A DNA stretch of 64,000 bases from Adenophora triphylla var. japonica (GCA_022495995.1 JAFEMH010000760.1:310001-374000); one strand, 5' to 3'. Counted from the stretch's first letter, positions 1 through 10,788 are shown. Program-made: numbers and translations. The notes: a model not told the origin generated them from the sequence alone.

Positions 1-480
1 ATGACTCCCATCCAGGATTTGAAGTTGAACATGATAATGACAATGAAGGTTTTCTTACTCATGATGATGATGGTTTCCTTAGTGATGATGATTCCATCTA
101 TAATGATGATAATGAGAAGGATATCCCTAGTGACGCGCGATGATTTTGGTGATGAGAACAATGATGGCAGTGAAAATTACTAGTATGAATCCCTAATCAA
201 TCTATATATAAATATTTCAATCCTATATAATTACTGATTTGTGATATTGGTTGTTTCTTTAATCAATCTATATATAAATATTTCAGCCCTATTGAAATAT
301 TTTTTTTCTTTTCTTTCTCAGGTATGGCAATGAGAGGTAAAGGTGGAAAATAATCACTTGGTAGAGGTTCTACGAGTAACAACCCCCCTGCTGGTAATGG
401 TATTCTTATCTAATTTTTTTTACTATTATTCTTTATTTTAAGTGTAAATTCATGTGAGTTTGACCGTGAAGATGATAATA

Positions 481-949
481 TTAGAGTGCATGATGTTTAT
501 AGCCTTCATGTTTCAGCAGTGTCATCCTTCATTCGCCTCCTAATTCCTCTAGTGTTCTACATGGTTGTCATTTTCTCAAATCTGCTTTATTACTGCAAAC
601 CTAATCATACAGACTCAATTTCAGTGAAGGAAAAGTTCATTCATGCAAAGGTGCAATTTTATCATATCCCTCTCCTCTTGTCCTTAAAGGCAATTGCATG
701 TTATTGGAACCGAGATAAAAGCATTTGTTATTCTCTTTTGAAGTTTATTCGATTAACATAGCTGTTGTCGCTTTTCTTATTCAATTTCAATATCGTCATA
801 TGTGTCATGTAATCATCTTCAAACATTAGAGTGCATGATGTTTATAGCCTTCATGTTTCAGCAGTGTCATCCTTCATTCGCCTCCTAATTCCTCTAGTGT
901 TCTACATGGTTGTCATTTTCTCAAATCTGCTTTATTACTGCAAATCTAA
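481..949 (+). repeat. Internal direct duplication in CACTA fragment, 345-bp spacing
   Basis: About 120 bp starting TTAGAGTGCATGATG at 481 recur starting at 826, including the stretch that spells a 40-residue hydrophobic reading frame (MHDVYSLHVSAVSS...). The same pair occurs in the second CACTA copy at 29080 and 29430, so the duplication predates the split of the copies. The reading frames are accidental; the region is intronic or 5' sequence of the TNPA-like gene. Confidence 0.8.
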
Positions 950-1061
950 TCATACAGACTCAATTTTATCATTTTCTCAAATCTGCTATTCTTTGTTGTT
1001 CTTTGAATGCCTTTGAAATTGCATGCGTGTGTGAGAGTATTCTTGTGCTTGAAATTGCATG

Positions 1062-1130
1062 TTGTTGTTGTTGTTGTTGTTGTTGTTGCTGACTGCTGAA
1101 ATTGCATGTTGTTGTTGTTGTTGTTGCTGT
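1062..1130. repeat. (TTG)n microsatellite, two blocks
   Basis: TTG runs at about 1062-1088 and 1108-1127 separated by a short spacer. The paired copy near 29680-29735 has shorter runs, as expected for slippage. Confidence 0.85.
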
Positions 1131-1385
1131 TACCATTCTATAATATAGGAACTGCCAGATGCATGAGCATTCCAGAATTAACAACCAGGGCAGGGACAAT
1201 ATATAAAATGAACATGTTTTTCCCCACAATTGAAAACACTATATTTGTGCACCTCCAATGCCCATTCAGTTGACAAACCACTCCCTTGAACGCTTTTCTC
1301 CCGAGTGGATGGGAACTTGCTACTGTTTGAACCCTTGAGTTCATGCCTCAAATCCTTGGCTTTTGAGGGGAAACTGCTATGGCTC

Positions 1386-1388
<3 letters not shown>

Positions 1389-1451
<63 letters not shown>
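1389..1451. repeat. (TA)n microsatellite
   Basis: An uninterrupted TA run of about 63 bp. The corresponding tract in the second CACTA copy is 29996-30064. It explains the poly-IY reading frames on both strands. Confidence 0.95.
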
Positions 1452-1454
<3 letters not shown>

Positions 1455-2590
1455 CACAAAAAAAAAAGTTGCATTACCATTAAAAATTCTAATATGCCCT
1501 TTCAACATTTTAGTAAAACCCAAATCATATTGGATTAAGTTGTTTTGTGTTAGTACAAACATCACTGGCACAACAATAAAGCTCACTATTTAAAGTTGTG
1601 ATGATTCTGTATGTGTTCACTTCACTAGTCAACCTAGAGACTTGGTTGACTTTGCTTTGATGATCATTATTATTATTTTCAATTACTCCCCCACCCCCCC
1701 AATAACGCATACAAGTCTAGGGTGTGATATGTAAATAGTCAAGTTGTTAATTTGTTACATTTTTAGTTAGTTTGTTGAGTCAGCTAGTTGTTGTATCTAA
1801 CTAACTGTAAGTATTAGCTTGTTAGTGACTTGTATATAATGTAGAAATAAGGGATTGTACTATTCATTCAAGAAACTAGAAAGGGAAAGGAAATCTGCTG
1901 TAGTATAGATGAAAGTGTTTTACCATCACATGGTTGTCATTTTTGCATATATTCAGAAGTTTGTTTTCACAAAAACTGGCATGATCTGGATAACAGCTTC
2001 TGTGGTTCTGATTGGTCTTTTGAAATATTTTTTTTCTTTTCTTTCTCAGGTATGGCAATGAGAGGTAGAGGTGGAAAACAATCACATGGAAGAGGTTCTA
2101 TGAGTAACAACACCCCTGCTGGTAATATTTTTTTTTACAGAGAATATCTCCTTCATTAATGAATTACTTTTTTATCTATAAATTTTTATTTATTCTTTAT
2201 TTTATGCAAAACCAATGTAAGATTTCAAGTCCCATTGTATTCCTTGGAGTTGCAGGAATCGAAAGGGGAACGAATGGCACAAATCCCATTGTTGGAAGGG
2301 AGTCCAATTCAAGGAACATTCAACCAGAAAATATGGATAACACTAGGCAGCCAACTTTTGTTAACTCAGAGTTAGCCTCTAATGGTATTCTTATCTAATT
2401 TTTTTTTTACTATTATACTTTATTTTAAGCAATACCAATGTTTAATTTCAAGTTCCATTATTTTCCAGTTTCAAGAATTGGAGTTCCAATAATCGGAAGA
2501 GGAAGGGGAATAAATGGTAATGACACAGTTTCAATTGTTATTCTTTTTTTTTTTTTAATTTCAATTTTATTCTTTAGTTTCATTTGTGAA

Positions 2591-2724
2591 CAAGTTAGTA
2601 CTTTAATTTGATTCAATGTATAATATCAATTTCACTTTTAAATCGATTCCAGGAATAGGAAGGGGAATAAATGGCAATGGCACAAGTTAGTACTTTAATT
2701 TGATTCAATGTATAATATCAATTT
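2591..2724 (+). repeat. 42-bp templated duplication at a breakpoint
   Basis: The 42 bp at 2591-2632 (CAAGTTAGTACTTTAATTTG onward) recur at 2683-2724, directly before the junction with the truncated Tat-1 retroelement. In the intact CACTA copy the sequence instead continues into the next exon (31296 onward). This is what templated filler DNA from polymerase-theta-type end joining looks like. Confidence 0.75.
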
Positions 2725-2772
2725 TACGACTTTGTCTGGATGGACACACATCAGCAATGGTCTTGTGATAGA

Positions 2773-3216
2773 TCATCTATAAAGCTCCCCATCTATGACT
2801 GAAAAACATGGAGATTTCCTCTTGATTTGACGAGCCAATATCTCGTCGGATGGTAGCTCGTCATTTTCAGTGAAGGCCTTCAATTCATCGATCCAACATC
2901 TGGGGCCATCCCCAACACACATAACCTTTACTCTGTCATAAGCAGGCTGCTCAAGGTAGGCCAGGTGGTGGCCATGCTCGTCTTCAGGTAGCTGATCAGT
3001 GGCCAGCTTCGAGAGTAGATCAGCATGCTCATTGTCTTCCCTAGCAATTCGTCGGATGGCCCAAAATTCCAATCCTTGTACCAACTCACCGACCACAGAG
3101 TGGTACTTCTGCAAGGTTGAATCGACGACCGCGTAGTCCCCGCGAACTTGATTGAGAGTCACAGTAGGCCAGAATTTTCGTTGCCCCGAAGCACTTGGCA
3201 TATTCGATCGCTGCAA
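2773..3216 (-). pseudogene. Tat-1 aRNH C-terminus and start of integrase region
   Basis: This frame continues the archaeal-like RNase H after a frameshift near 3140. The segment around GDYAVVDSTLQKYH and ARQ.NEHADLLSKLA-type residues (here AREDNEHADLLSKLATD) holds the conserved final helix and catalytic Asp context of RVT_3 RNase H. The tail ILARQIKRKSPCFSVIDGELYR matches the linker that leads into the integrase zinc finger in Tat elements. The frame stops where the element is broken, so no integrase core follows. Confidence 0.8.
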
Positions 3217-4060
3217 TAAGTGCCTCGTACTCTGCTTGTTTGTTTGAAGCTTGGAATTTGAACCTCAGAACCTCTTCAAAAACAGTGTTACTCTCTGGCT
3301 CCACCAGTACGATCCTGACCCCACTTAGCTCCTTCGTTGCCGACCCATCTGAAAAAAATTTCCAGCATACAACAGGCGAAGTTAACTCCTCTGTTTTATC
3401 ATCGACCTGCTTGCCCTTGCTAACTTTTTGAGGTGGCATTCTTTGATCATCATCCGCGCTGAACGTCGTCTCGATCAAGAAGTCGGCCAAAGCTTGGGCT
3501 TGCAGGGTCTTTCGCGCCCGATATTGAAAGTCGAACTCAGTCAATTCAATGCTCCAGTTTAGCAAACGACCGGAGTTTTCTGGTCGGTAAAGGATTTTTC
3601 TGAGGGGGGCATCAGTATAAACTACAATAGAGTGGGCTGAAAAATACGCTCGTAGCTTTCCCGCTGCAATGATGAAAGCGTAGGCAATTTTCTCAACATT
3701 GAAATAATGAGTCTCAACATCAGATAGGGCTTTGCTCACGTAATACACCGGCCTCTGTGTTCCACCCTCCTCTCTGACCATCACGGCGGCAACGACCTTG
3801 TCACCCGCCGAGAGATAGACATATAAGTCTTCCCCGGATACGGGGCTGCTAAGAAGAGGTGGAGAGCCGAGATATTCCTTGAGCTGATTAAACGACTGTG
3901 AGCATTCTTCCATCCATTTAAAGTCTTTGGCACCACGAAGAGCCTTGAAAAAAGGCAGAGATCTTTCGGCTGACTTTGATATGAAACGACCTAGGGCGGC
4001 CACTCGTCCATTCAGCCTTTGGACCTCTTTGATGCACATTGGCTCGGCCATGTCAATCAA
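3086..4060 (-). pseudogene. Tat-1 RNase H plus archaeal-like RNase H (N-terminal part)
   Basis: A 324-residue frame. Residues about 1-95 are the RT connection (LNGRVAALGRFISKSAERSLPFF), about 60-200 the RT-linked RNase H (VYYVSKALSDVETHY, LLNWSIELTEFDF, ALADFLIE), and from about 235 a second RNase H domain starting FSDGSATKELSGV and NKQAEYEALIAAIEYA, which carries the DGS and E residues of the RVT_3 fold. The frame is lost near 3140 and continues in 2773-3216. In this lineage the second domain probably supplies the RNase H activity for reverse transcription. Confidence 0.85.
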
Positions 4061-4064
4061 TGCC

Positions 4065-4646
4065 TTAATTTTTTTCAGGGTTAGCCACTATCCCCCTTTG
4101 AGAGAGCATAAACCTCAAGAATTTTCCTGCAGCGACACCAAAAACACACTTGGCTGGATTTAGCACCATGTTGTTTGCTCGTAGATTGGAGAAAGTTTGC
4201 TGAAGGCCATCTACGTGCTTTCTCTTTTTTGATTTGACGACCATGTCGTCTATGTACGCCTCCAGATTGTCTCCTAGCTTCCCTTTGAAAACTTTGTTGA
4301 TCATTCGTTGGTAAGTTGCCCCGGCATTCTTTAGCCCAAAGGGAATCTTCGTATAACAGTAAGTTCCCCCCGCAGCCTGGAAGGCTGTCTTTGGAATATC
4401 CTCCTTGGCCATCTTAATTTGATGATAGCTGGAGTAAGCGTCCAAAAATATGAGGGTCGTATGCCCAGCAACAGAATCGACGAGCTTGTCAATTCTTGGC
4501 AAGGGGTAGCTGTCCTTGGGGCATGCTAGGTTCAAGTCGGTGAAATCCACACATAATCTCCATTTCCTATTGGGTTTTTTAACTAGTACAACGTTTGCCA
4601 ACCAAGTTGTGAATCCAGCATCCACAATTATTCCAGCACTTAACAA
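4065..4646 (-). pseudogene. Tat-1 reverse transcriptase core
   Basis: A 193-residue frame covering RT motifs: VVLVKKPNRKWRLCVDFTDLN, YPLPRIDKLVDS, FLDAYSSYHQI, PFGLKNAGATYQRM and the catalytic box YIDDMVVKS. The two catalytic aspartates are intact. It is separated from the upstream protease/pre-RT frame by one in-frame stop (TAG at 4659-4661 on the minus strand) and from the RNase H by a frameshift at about 4061. It would copy element RNA into DNA in virus-like particles if the frame were open. Confidence 0.9.
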
Positions 4647-4658
4647 CTTTTCAATTTC

Positions 4659-5808
4659 CTATTTAATTGCAACCTCCTTTTCTGTTGAAAAAATTCTCAA
4701 TCTCTGCTCCTTAAACTTCATCGTCGGGTTCACTCCAAGCCTGTGGATGGCAACATCCTCCCTTATGCCCTTCATATCTTCAACCCTCCAAGCAAAGACG
4801 TCGAGGTTATGTTTGAGTAGGGTGATTGTCTCATCCCTCTCCCCAGTTGTTAACTGAGACCCCAGTTTTATCTTATGCTCAGGGTAACTTGGGTTAATGC
4901 CCAACTCAATCAGCTCGTCTGCAGGCTTAAGTTCAGGAGCGTCGTCGCGAAAATCCATGGATTCAATCACCACTTCCTTGATCTTTTTTTTTTCTTCTAG
5001 GGTGAGGTCGGGAACTTCGTCCTCAATTAACTTGTCCAGTTCTGCCCCCGATTCTTGGTTGACCAAAAACTGTGGAGCTGCTATTTGGTCGTCCAGGAAT
5101 TTTTCATCAATAAAGGTTCCCGTCTCGTCTACACACTTGATCGTCGAGACGTTAGAGCAGGAGGTCGTCGTTTGCTTGATTGACTTCGAAAATTTCACAA
5201 TGTGATCAGGAGCGTCGATTTCGATGGTCCGCTTGGTCTTCAACACGTGCTCAAGGAACTCTGGGGCCGTCCCCAACAAACATTCGACTCCTGAGCGGGT
5301 TGGAAACTTAATTCTCTGGTGAGGGACAGATGCGACGATCCCTAGAGTGGCCTGTCCTGGTTGGCCAAGGATTGTATGATAATCACTTACAACGTCAATC
5401 ACAATAAAAGTAACAGTCTGTATTGTTCTTAATAGATCCGATATCGATGGGCAAGTCAATCTGCCCTTTGGCGTCCACACGGTGGTTGGTGAATCCTTCA
5501 AGACGACCTAAGTATGGGCTTAGTCGACTATCAGGTAGACCAATATTTTGGTAGACGCTGTAGAACAAGATGTCTTTTGCTGCCCCAGTATCAATGAGTA
5601 TTCTCCTTAACTCACAGTTGTCAATAAAACCTGGGATGATAAAAGTTTGTTGACAGGCTAGGGGATTGGCTGACAACTCATATGGGTAAAAACTGATAAC
5701 GTCATTTGGCACATCTGCTTTTAGGGGAACATGGGGGGATTTCTTCAAATGGTAAATAGCACTCTTGATCTGGTTCTTGCTCGCCTCTTCAGAGATGACT
5801 AGGACCAT
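4659..5808 (-). pseudogene. Tat-1 aspartic protease and pre-RT linker
   Basis: Two overlapping frames (5395-5808, 137 aa; 4659-5501, 280 aa) cover one gene with a frameshift between about 5440 and 5500. The first holds the protease active site LIDTGAAKDIL, the second the flap/end region VSDYHTILGQPG. After that comes the acidic linker (EEKKKIKEVVIESMDF) and the pre-RT motif DVFAWRVEDMKGI, typical of plant Ty3/gypsy polyproteins. The protease cleaves the gag-pol precursor. Confidence 0.85.
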
Positions 5809-5814
5809 TCTCGG

Positions 5815-6963
5815 CTACCTCTCAGGAGGGTCATTGTTAGCGGCTCGGTTGTTGGCTGCTAGACGATCCCTCTTTACATAATGGTCAAGGCGACCGTCGT
5901 TGATCCATCGTTGAATTATCTTTTTCAAACTGAAACATTCCTCTGTGTCATGCCCCCTATCTCGGTGAAATTCACAGTACTTGTTCATGTTTTTCTTCCT
6001 CTTGGCGTTGGGGTTCATCTTCGGTGCCGGCCTAAAATCCACATTGTTCAGAATCTCTGCCCGTGATAAAGTCAAAGGAGTGTATGAGTCAGGTACTTTA
6101 TCAGCCTTTCCCGGCTTGTTCCTCCCTTTATCATCAGCCTTGTCCTTCTTGGATTTTGCCGCCTCGTCACTGACGACGGCTTTCCCATCTCCTTGTAACT
6201 TCCTCTCTTCAGCCTCGGCCACTGCATAGGCCTTAGCGTAGAGGTCCTTTCTAGATTTAGCCGGGTGGACTTGAAGCTCGTAGTCCAAAGTATAAGATAC
6301 AATCCCATGCCTGAAATAGTTTATGATTTCACGGTCCGTCAGATCCTCGTCAATCTGGTCAACCAATTTTTTGAATCTCTTGAAATAATTCATTGAGCTC
6401 TCATTCGCTCCTTGTGTGATGTTACTTAGATCGTTCACCGTCTTGCGACGATCTCCAGCAGTTGCAAATCTGCCCAAGAATTTCTTCCTCATTTGTTTCC
6501 AGGAGTCAATGCTTCCTTTCGGAAGGCTTCTGAACCACCTTAGGGCTGCTTCAGTCAACGTGCTCGTAAGAGCTTTACACATCACATCATCTTGTCCCGA
6601 AGTCCTAGACACCACAAACATTTGGGCCTCAAGGTGTTGCATATGATCCAAAGCACTTGTTGAGCCGTCGTATTGTTTTAAGTCAGGCAATTTGAATCCT
6701 GGCTCTGGTGGTCCTAGTTCGAGCATCCATGGAGCTAGAGGTTTCAAAGTGCCAACGTCGTCTTCACAATCATCACTATCAGCATTGTTCCTTTTAGCCG
6801 TCAATTCCTCAACTTGACGTTTGAGCCTGAGGAATTCCCGCATATCAACATCTCCTGGATGGCCAGTGGGAGGAACTCTATCTCGACGAGGCCCGCGGGA
6901 AACGGTGTTCGACCGTTGCCTCTCGAAGGGGGCAGGTCGTCGGGAGATTGTTCTCTCCCTCAT
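5815..6963 (-). CDS. Tat-1 Gag (capsid and zinc knuckle)
   Basis: An open frame of 382 residues. The N-terminus is Arg-rich, residues about 45-60 form a short charged coil (FLRLKRQVEELTAKRN), residues about 85-230 are the Retrotrans_gag domain (ALRWFRSLPKGSIDSWKQMRKKF), and near 330-350 is a knuckle-like CX2H...C motif (KYCEFHRDRGHDTEECF). A stop lies three codons upstream of this ATG, but gag-like charged sequence continues in other frames to about 7541, so the natural start is probably further upstream and lost to frameshifts. Gag packages element RNA; this is the best preserved ORF of Tat-1. Confidence 0.85.
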   Translation of the reverse strand: MRERTISRRPAPFERQRSNTVSRGPRRDRVPPTGHPGDVDMREFLRLKRQVEELTAKRNNADSDDCEDDVGTLKPLAPWMLELGPPEPGFKLPDLKQYDGSTSALDHMQHLEAQMFVVSRTSGQDDVMCKALTSTLTEAALRWFRSLPKGSIDSWKQMRKKFLGRFATAGDRRKTVNDLSNITQGANESSMNYFKRFKKLVDQIDEDLTDREIINYFRHGIVSYTLDYELQVHPAKSRKDLYAKAYAVAEAEERKLQGDGKAVVSDEAAKSKKDKADDKGRNKPGKADKVPDSYTPLTLSRAEILNNVDFRPAPKMNPNAKRKKNMNKYCEFHRDRGHDTEECFSLKKIIQRWINDGRLDHYVKRDRLAANNRAANNDPPER

Positions 6964-7741
6964 GTGACTTCAGGGAGGGGATGGCCTGTAGGATCATGAT
7001 TGCTCCCGTTCGCGACGAGGGGGAGTATGTGTCCTTTCCCTATGACTCGGGGCTCGTTCATTGCGCACCTCGAACAACTTGGTTCTGGTGATGCTCAAGA
7101 TTTTCATTTGTAAGGGATCTACGAGGCTCGCTGTCCGCCTCCTCCCGTCGTCGCTGAGATGGGAGTCCTTCACTGCGTCGTTGATTAAGATGATCTCTGA
7201 GGTCTAGATGCGGCACTACACGATCATTCCCGACTGCAATTTCTTCATGACGACCATCAGCCCTTCTCTCGTTTCTTCGCCTTCCCGATGAGACTGTATT
7301 ATGGGACGCCTGTGCAGGTCAGTCCTCGGCCATTCGAATATGCTCATTCTGAATTTGCAGGAGTTCGTGAAGGGCGTTTGTCTTTCGACGAGGAAAGCGG
7401 TTCTGTCGTGATGTGGGTTGGATGGGCCTCCCACGTTTTGTACATTAGCTTCCTCGGCTCTTCTTTCAAGTGGGGGTCATCGTTGCCGCTCAGGAGCAGG
7501 TCTTTTTTCTCTCCTTCTCGCGGTTGGAAGGCCAGTGTCATCTACCACACCGTGTAAACTGGTAACCCTCAAATTGGGGTTCCTAGGTTGAGGTGAGTGA
7601 GGTGCAGGGTTTTCTGATGGCCTTGTTGAGGGGAAGGTGGCGGCGAGCATCTCCGGTTGACTACTTGTTGTGTGTCCGTCGACACCATTCTCCGAGTACT
7701 ATCCAGGTTGTTTTTCCTTAGGCGAAGATCTACGCGAACGT
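6964..7741 (-). pseudogene. Tat-1 leader and broken Gag N-terminus
   Basis: Between PBS and the open gag frame the minus strand shows broken coding-like sequence. A frame from 7541 to 7344 (MTLAFQPREGEKK...) and charged Arg/Glu-rich stretches in another frame at 7290-7060 resemble the low-complexity N-terminus of Tat Gag. At least two frameshifts would be needed. No other gene is visible here. Confidence 0.5.
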
Positions 7742-7759
7742 TTCTCGGCAATGGAACCA
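7742..7759 (-). other. Tat-1 primer binding site (tRNA-Asp-like)
   Basis: On the minus strand, TGGTTCCATTGCCGAGAA agrees with the complement of the plant tRNA-Asp(GUC) 3' end at 13 of 18 positions; most mismatches are C-to-T or G-to-A, as expected from decay of methylated cytosines. It lies just inside the inferred LTR end, where minus-strand synthesis would start. Confidence 0.55.
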
Positions 7760-7765
7760 ATCTGA

Positions 7766-8619
7766 TGAAGCAGGAAAACGTTCGGGCTCAGCTCTTGTAG
7801 TCCAGCAGATTATTGGGCTGATTTATGACCTGCACAATATCGGAAAGAAATTGTAAACTGCGTCGGGACTTGTTTGGCAAGGCCCTTCGACGTGAGAATC
7901 AGTATGGGCTGGAGAAAAGTGAGAAGGAAAACAGTGGGCGTGTGTTTACGTGAATAACGAAAGTCGCATTACCTTAGCCCAAGAAACTGTTCATATATTT
8001 ATAGTGGGTGAAGGAAACTAGGGTTTCCATCTGGACCGTTGGATTGGATTATTGCCAACCGTCGAATTGGCTTTGTCCCCATGCATCGAGGTGGCATACT
8101 GGGATTGCTCCGTACAAACAAGGACACTACTGTACCTGCCATGGACAGTGGTTTGCACAATAACAGAAAGTCAAATCTACACGCTTTTGGCGCTACCGCT
8201 AGTTCCATGGGGACATAAGTGTAGAGTGAGCCAGTGATAGATTTGGCTTTGTCCTTAGATGGCTTGCTGAGCAAGCTTAATGAGAAGACGACTTGGAGCT
8301 GTACGTCCAGTTAGGTCGTCCCTAAGTAGGTGACTCGACGAGCGAGTGAATGGGTGAGTTGCCCCGTCCTTTGATCGGTTTGGTCGCTCAATGGTTGGCG
8401 ACGATCCTCCTTCATTAGACGGACTATGACCCATGGGTGAGATGGCTCGTCATTGAATGGGCTCAGTCGCTCAATGGCGACGACCGCCATCCATTGTTCG
8501 ACGGGCCATGACCCAAATCTTTTGTTGTTCCTTTGATCTTGGTCCCTTAGTGGGCTTGCTGAGCCCGCTTCTCGGAGGGAACGACTTGGGCCTGACTCAT
8601 CATGAAATATTCCGTTCAT
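7766..8619 (-). repeat. Tat-1 5' LTR
   Basis: About 850 bp without coding capacity upstream of the PBS. A TATA-box-like ACTATAAATATATG on the minus strand (plus 7995-8008) precedes the probable transcript start. Ends are inferred from TG...CA dinucleotides (minus-strand start TGAACGG, end CTTCA) and PBS distance. The partner LTR is deleted, so the ends cannot be verified in the window. Confidence 0.6.
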
Positions 8620-9464
8620 TATGTAATATCGAGAATTGATAAACTTTGTCTATAACTTACAAAAATTCTTGACCACTTCCTTTAATACGAATTGATTTCA
8701 AAGTGAAACCTTAGATTTTAAACGGATGCTAGAAGAGAGTAATCGAACTCTAGCGATAATTGAGGGTGATACTTGCATTTATCGATCTATAATAAGTAAC
8801 TAAATTGTTTTTATATTTTCATATATAACATGTATTGCCTCATTTTTTACGGATAATTTTATAATTATATTAAAAACTGATAGTTTTTTTGGGGAGCAAA
8901 GGAAGATATAATATTGATGGATACAAATCTCTAATTGATCATAATAATTACGTGTTATTTAATATAACACTAATAATACCTTTACAGAATCTAAAAATTA
9001 TAAGAGATTTTTTGTATCATATTGTACATTACACACTCTTGTATCACTATTAATTCAATTGTTTATGTATATAGATAACCTTATCATCATGTATCAATAA
9101 TAGTTATAAATTGGTCTATCGACATTTTGAACTTTTATAATTTGCTTAACATTCGATTTTAACTATCGTTGTTATTGTTTAGTAGTTTTAACTTTTATAC
9201 TTTAAATATGCACTCATATTTCTCGAAAGTAATGAAAATTAAGGCATTTATCAATTTTATCTATTGTACCTTGGGCTTTTAGGGAAAAATGAGTAAATAT
9301 ATAAAATACAATAATTAAAACTGTTAAAAATAAACAATAATGATTAAAATTGAAGTTTAAGCAAGCTAGATAAAATAAAATGGCAATTGGCCTTATAAAT
9401 TCTAAGACCATTAGTGATATAGCAGTGTGGTAGATAAAATAAAATAGTTCAAAAACAATTGATT

Positions 9465-9507
<43 letters not shown>

Positions 9508-9698
9508 CCTAAAAAAGGAAATACAAGTATACAACGTTAGCATACCAAAAGTATAATGCCACAAGAATGGCATGTACTATGACAAAATAATAAAATTGTC
9601 TTTTATACTCAGGAAAGAAAAAGATCACCCACTTTCCTTAAACAAGAGATTTGATAGTGACCTTAAACCCTTTGTCTCTCTATTTCCATTTTTAATTA
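8620..9698. other. AT-rich spacer, no gene seen
   Basis: Very AT-rich sequence on both strands with no reading frame resembling a known family. It includes a 36-base poly(A) tract at 9469-9504. I see no target duplications around that tract and no LINE or SINE body upstream of it. Confidence 0.6.
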
Positions 9699-9932
9699 CT
9701 ATCTCGGTTTCAAAATATTTGTCTCATTTGACCTTTTTTGTTGAACTTTGACCACAAATATATGACAATTTAATTATGTTCATGAAATTCTAAAAATTTC
9801 TATGGATTCATCGTTAATAATATTATCAATAACAACTTTTAGAATTTCATGAACATGATTAATCTCTCATAAATTTGTGATCAAAGTTCAATAAAAAAGT
9901 CAAATGAGATAAATATTTTGGGATGGAGGGAG
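9699..9932. mobile_element. Stowaway MITE (Tc1/mariner type)
   Basis: A 234-bp imperfect palindrome. The right end reads ...GGGATGGAGGGAG, complement of the classic Stowaway CTCCCTCCGTCCC terminus; the left end CTATCTCGGTTTC is degenerate. Both ends continue into matching arms (ATATTTGTCTCATTTGAC against GTCAAATGAGATAAATAT), and TA dinucleotides flank both sides (9697-9698 and 9933-9934). It has no coding capacity and would have been moved by a mariner transposase in trans. Confidence 0.85.
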
Positions 9933-10158
9933 TACTATTTTAGGCAGCCCTTTTAGTTCACTTATCATGTAATATTAGTGGGTGAGGGCCCCTCACCCTC
10001 ATAAAATCTAGAATAATAGAGGTTGCACTTTTCTTTTCTCTCTCAAAATAATTGTTGTATATTTAAATAAAAAAATTGTTTATGTGCAATTCTATTAAAA
10101 TACAAATAAATAAATTATGTTAATTTGTTAATAGGGTATTGAACAACAAAATAAGCTA

Positions 10159-10788
10159 CAGTAGAAACTCTATAAATTAATGTTGTTGTCATCACCAAAA
10201 TTTATTAATTAAGCAAGATATTAATAAACTGATAAATTAATAATTATTAATGTATATATATATGTATATACTAAAGCAAACATGTAATGATTTATCCAGA
10301 AGAAAATGAAAATATGCAGTTGTGACCGATGAAGAAATAACTAAAAGTGTTATGGAACTAATAAAGATGGAGAATAAGATGATGGAAGTTCTACAATAAA
10401 GCCCCATCACGAAACGAATCAAGGCTATTAAAGTGACAATCACATTGAATAATTTCTTGATAAGTTATGAAAAAACAATAACAAAAATTCTTGCGATGAT
10501 AAGAAAAATTAGAGATGAAATTCAATATAATATTGGTTTTAACAAAAAACCGAAAACAATTGAATTATTTTTCAAAAAACATTCATAAATCATTGTTGTA
10601 TTGAGTACAAATAATGAAATTATTAATTTATATTTTGTATGGGGTCTATATAGGTAATCAAAAATATATTATTTTATAGTTTTAGCGAATTATTAATTTG
10701 GCATGTTATCCTGACTCAAAATTGACTAAAAATATTATTTAAAAGAGTTTATTAGATAATTAAGTATTAATTAATAAATTTTCTATTG
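10159..10788 (+). mobile_element. Pogo-like (Lemi1/Emigrant type) transposon remnant
   Basis: The left end CAGTAGAAACTCTATAAATT follows a TA and closely resembles the Emigrant/Lemi1 terminus known from dicots. The right end at about 10760-10788 (TAATTAATAAATTTTCTATTG) is its degenerate inverted copy. The interior encodes the C-terminus of a pogo/CENP-B-like transposase. The N-terminal helix-turn-helix and DDE core are absent, so this is an internally deleted derivative. Confidence 0.7.
10284..10591 (+). pseudogene. Pogo-like transposase C-terminal fragment
   Basis: In one frame VTDEEITKSVMELIK starts at 10322. After one internal stop the frame continues with ITLNNFLISYEKT and AMIRKIRDEIQ, ending near 10588 with KTIELFFKK. 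A preceding piece in another frame reads YPEENENMQL. Order and spacing match the C-terminal tail of plant pogo-like transposases, which ends in a short helical motif rich in I, L, K and F. Two lesions (frameshift near 10318 and an in-frame stop) make it inactive. Confidence 0.65.

Larger units (their letters stand above)
1..2724 (+). mobile_element. CACTA (En/Spm) element fragment, right-truncated
   Basis: Colinear by eye with 28603-31296 inside the complete CACTA element at 23376-35148, so it is an internal piece of the same family. It carries the end of the transposase gene region (acidic, Asp-rich 5' end when read in the acidic frame), the two small first exons of the TNPA-like gene (MAMRG(K/R)GGKQS at about 323 and 2052, each preceded by a pyrimidine tract and AG) and further glycine/arginine-rich exons near 2255-2375. 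Its left part lies outside the window. On the right, homology stops at about 2690 inside the exon starting at 2652, so the transposase_24 exons and right terminal repeat are missing. It cannot be an autonomous source. Confidence 0.85.
2725..8619 (-). mobile_element. Tat-1: Ty3/gypsy Tat-lineage element, 3'-truncated
   Basis: Read on the minus strand the order is LTR (about 8619-7766), PBS (7759-7742), leader, gag, protease, RT, RNase H and a second archaeal-like RNase H. The element ends at 2725 just past the second RNase H, so integrase, 3' UTR and 3' LTR are missing. RT-RNase H followed by a second RNase H of the RVT_3 type is diagnostic of the Tat lineage. Frameshifts or stops separate protease, RT, RNase H and aRNH. 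The right limit is set only by the likely LTR terminus (TGAACGG on the minus strand) and may be off by tens of bases, because no second LTR or target duplication is present. Confidence 0.85.

Noticed and set aside
1305..1586. Poly-IY peptides on both strands
   Set aside because: Translation of the (TA)n microsatellite; the same applies at 29836-30182.
7288..7557. 89-residue plus-strand frame
   Set aside because: Antisense shadow of the broken Tat-1 Gag N-terminus.
8643..8651. ACTTTGTCT at 8643 and 2729 as a target duplication of Tat-1
   Set aside because: Nine bases is not the 5-bp size expected for this family, and the left border is a truncation, not an LTR end. Most likely coincidence.
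9469..9504. Poly(A) as tail of a LINE or processed pseudogene
   Set aside because: No target duplications and no element body or spliced gene upstream.
9214..9573. 119-residue minus-strand frame with a poly-Phe run
   Set aside because: Created by the 36-base poly(A) tract and AT-rich sequence; no family resemblance.
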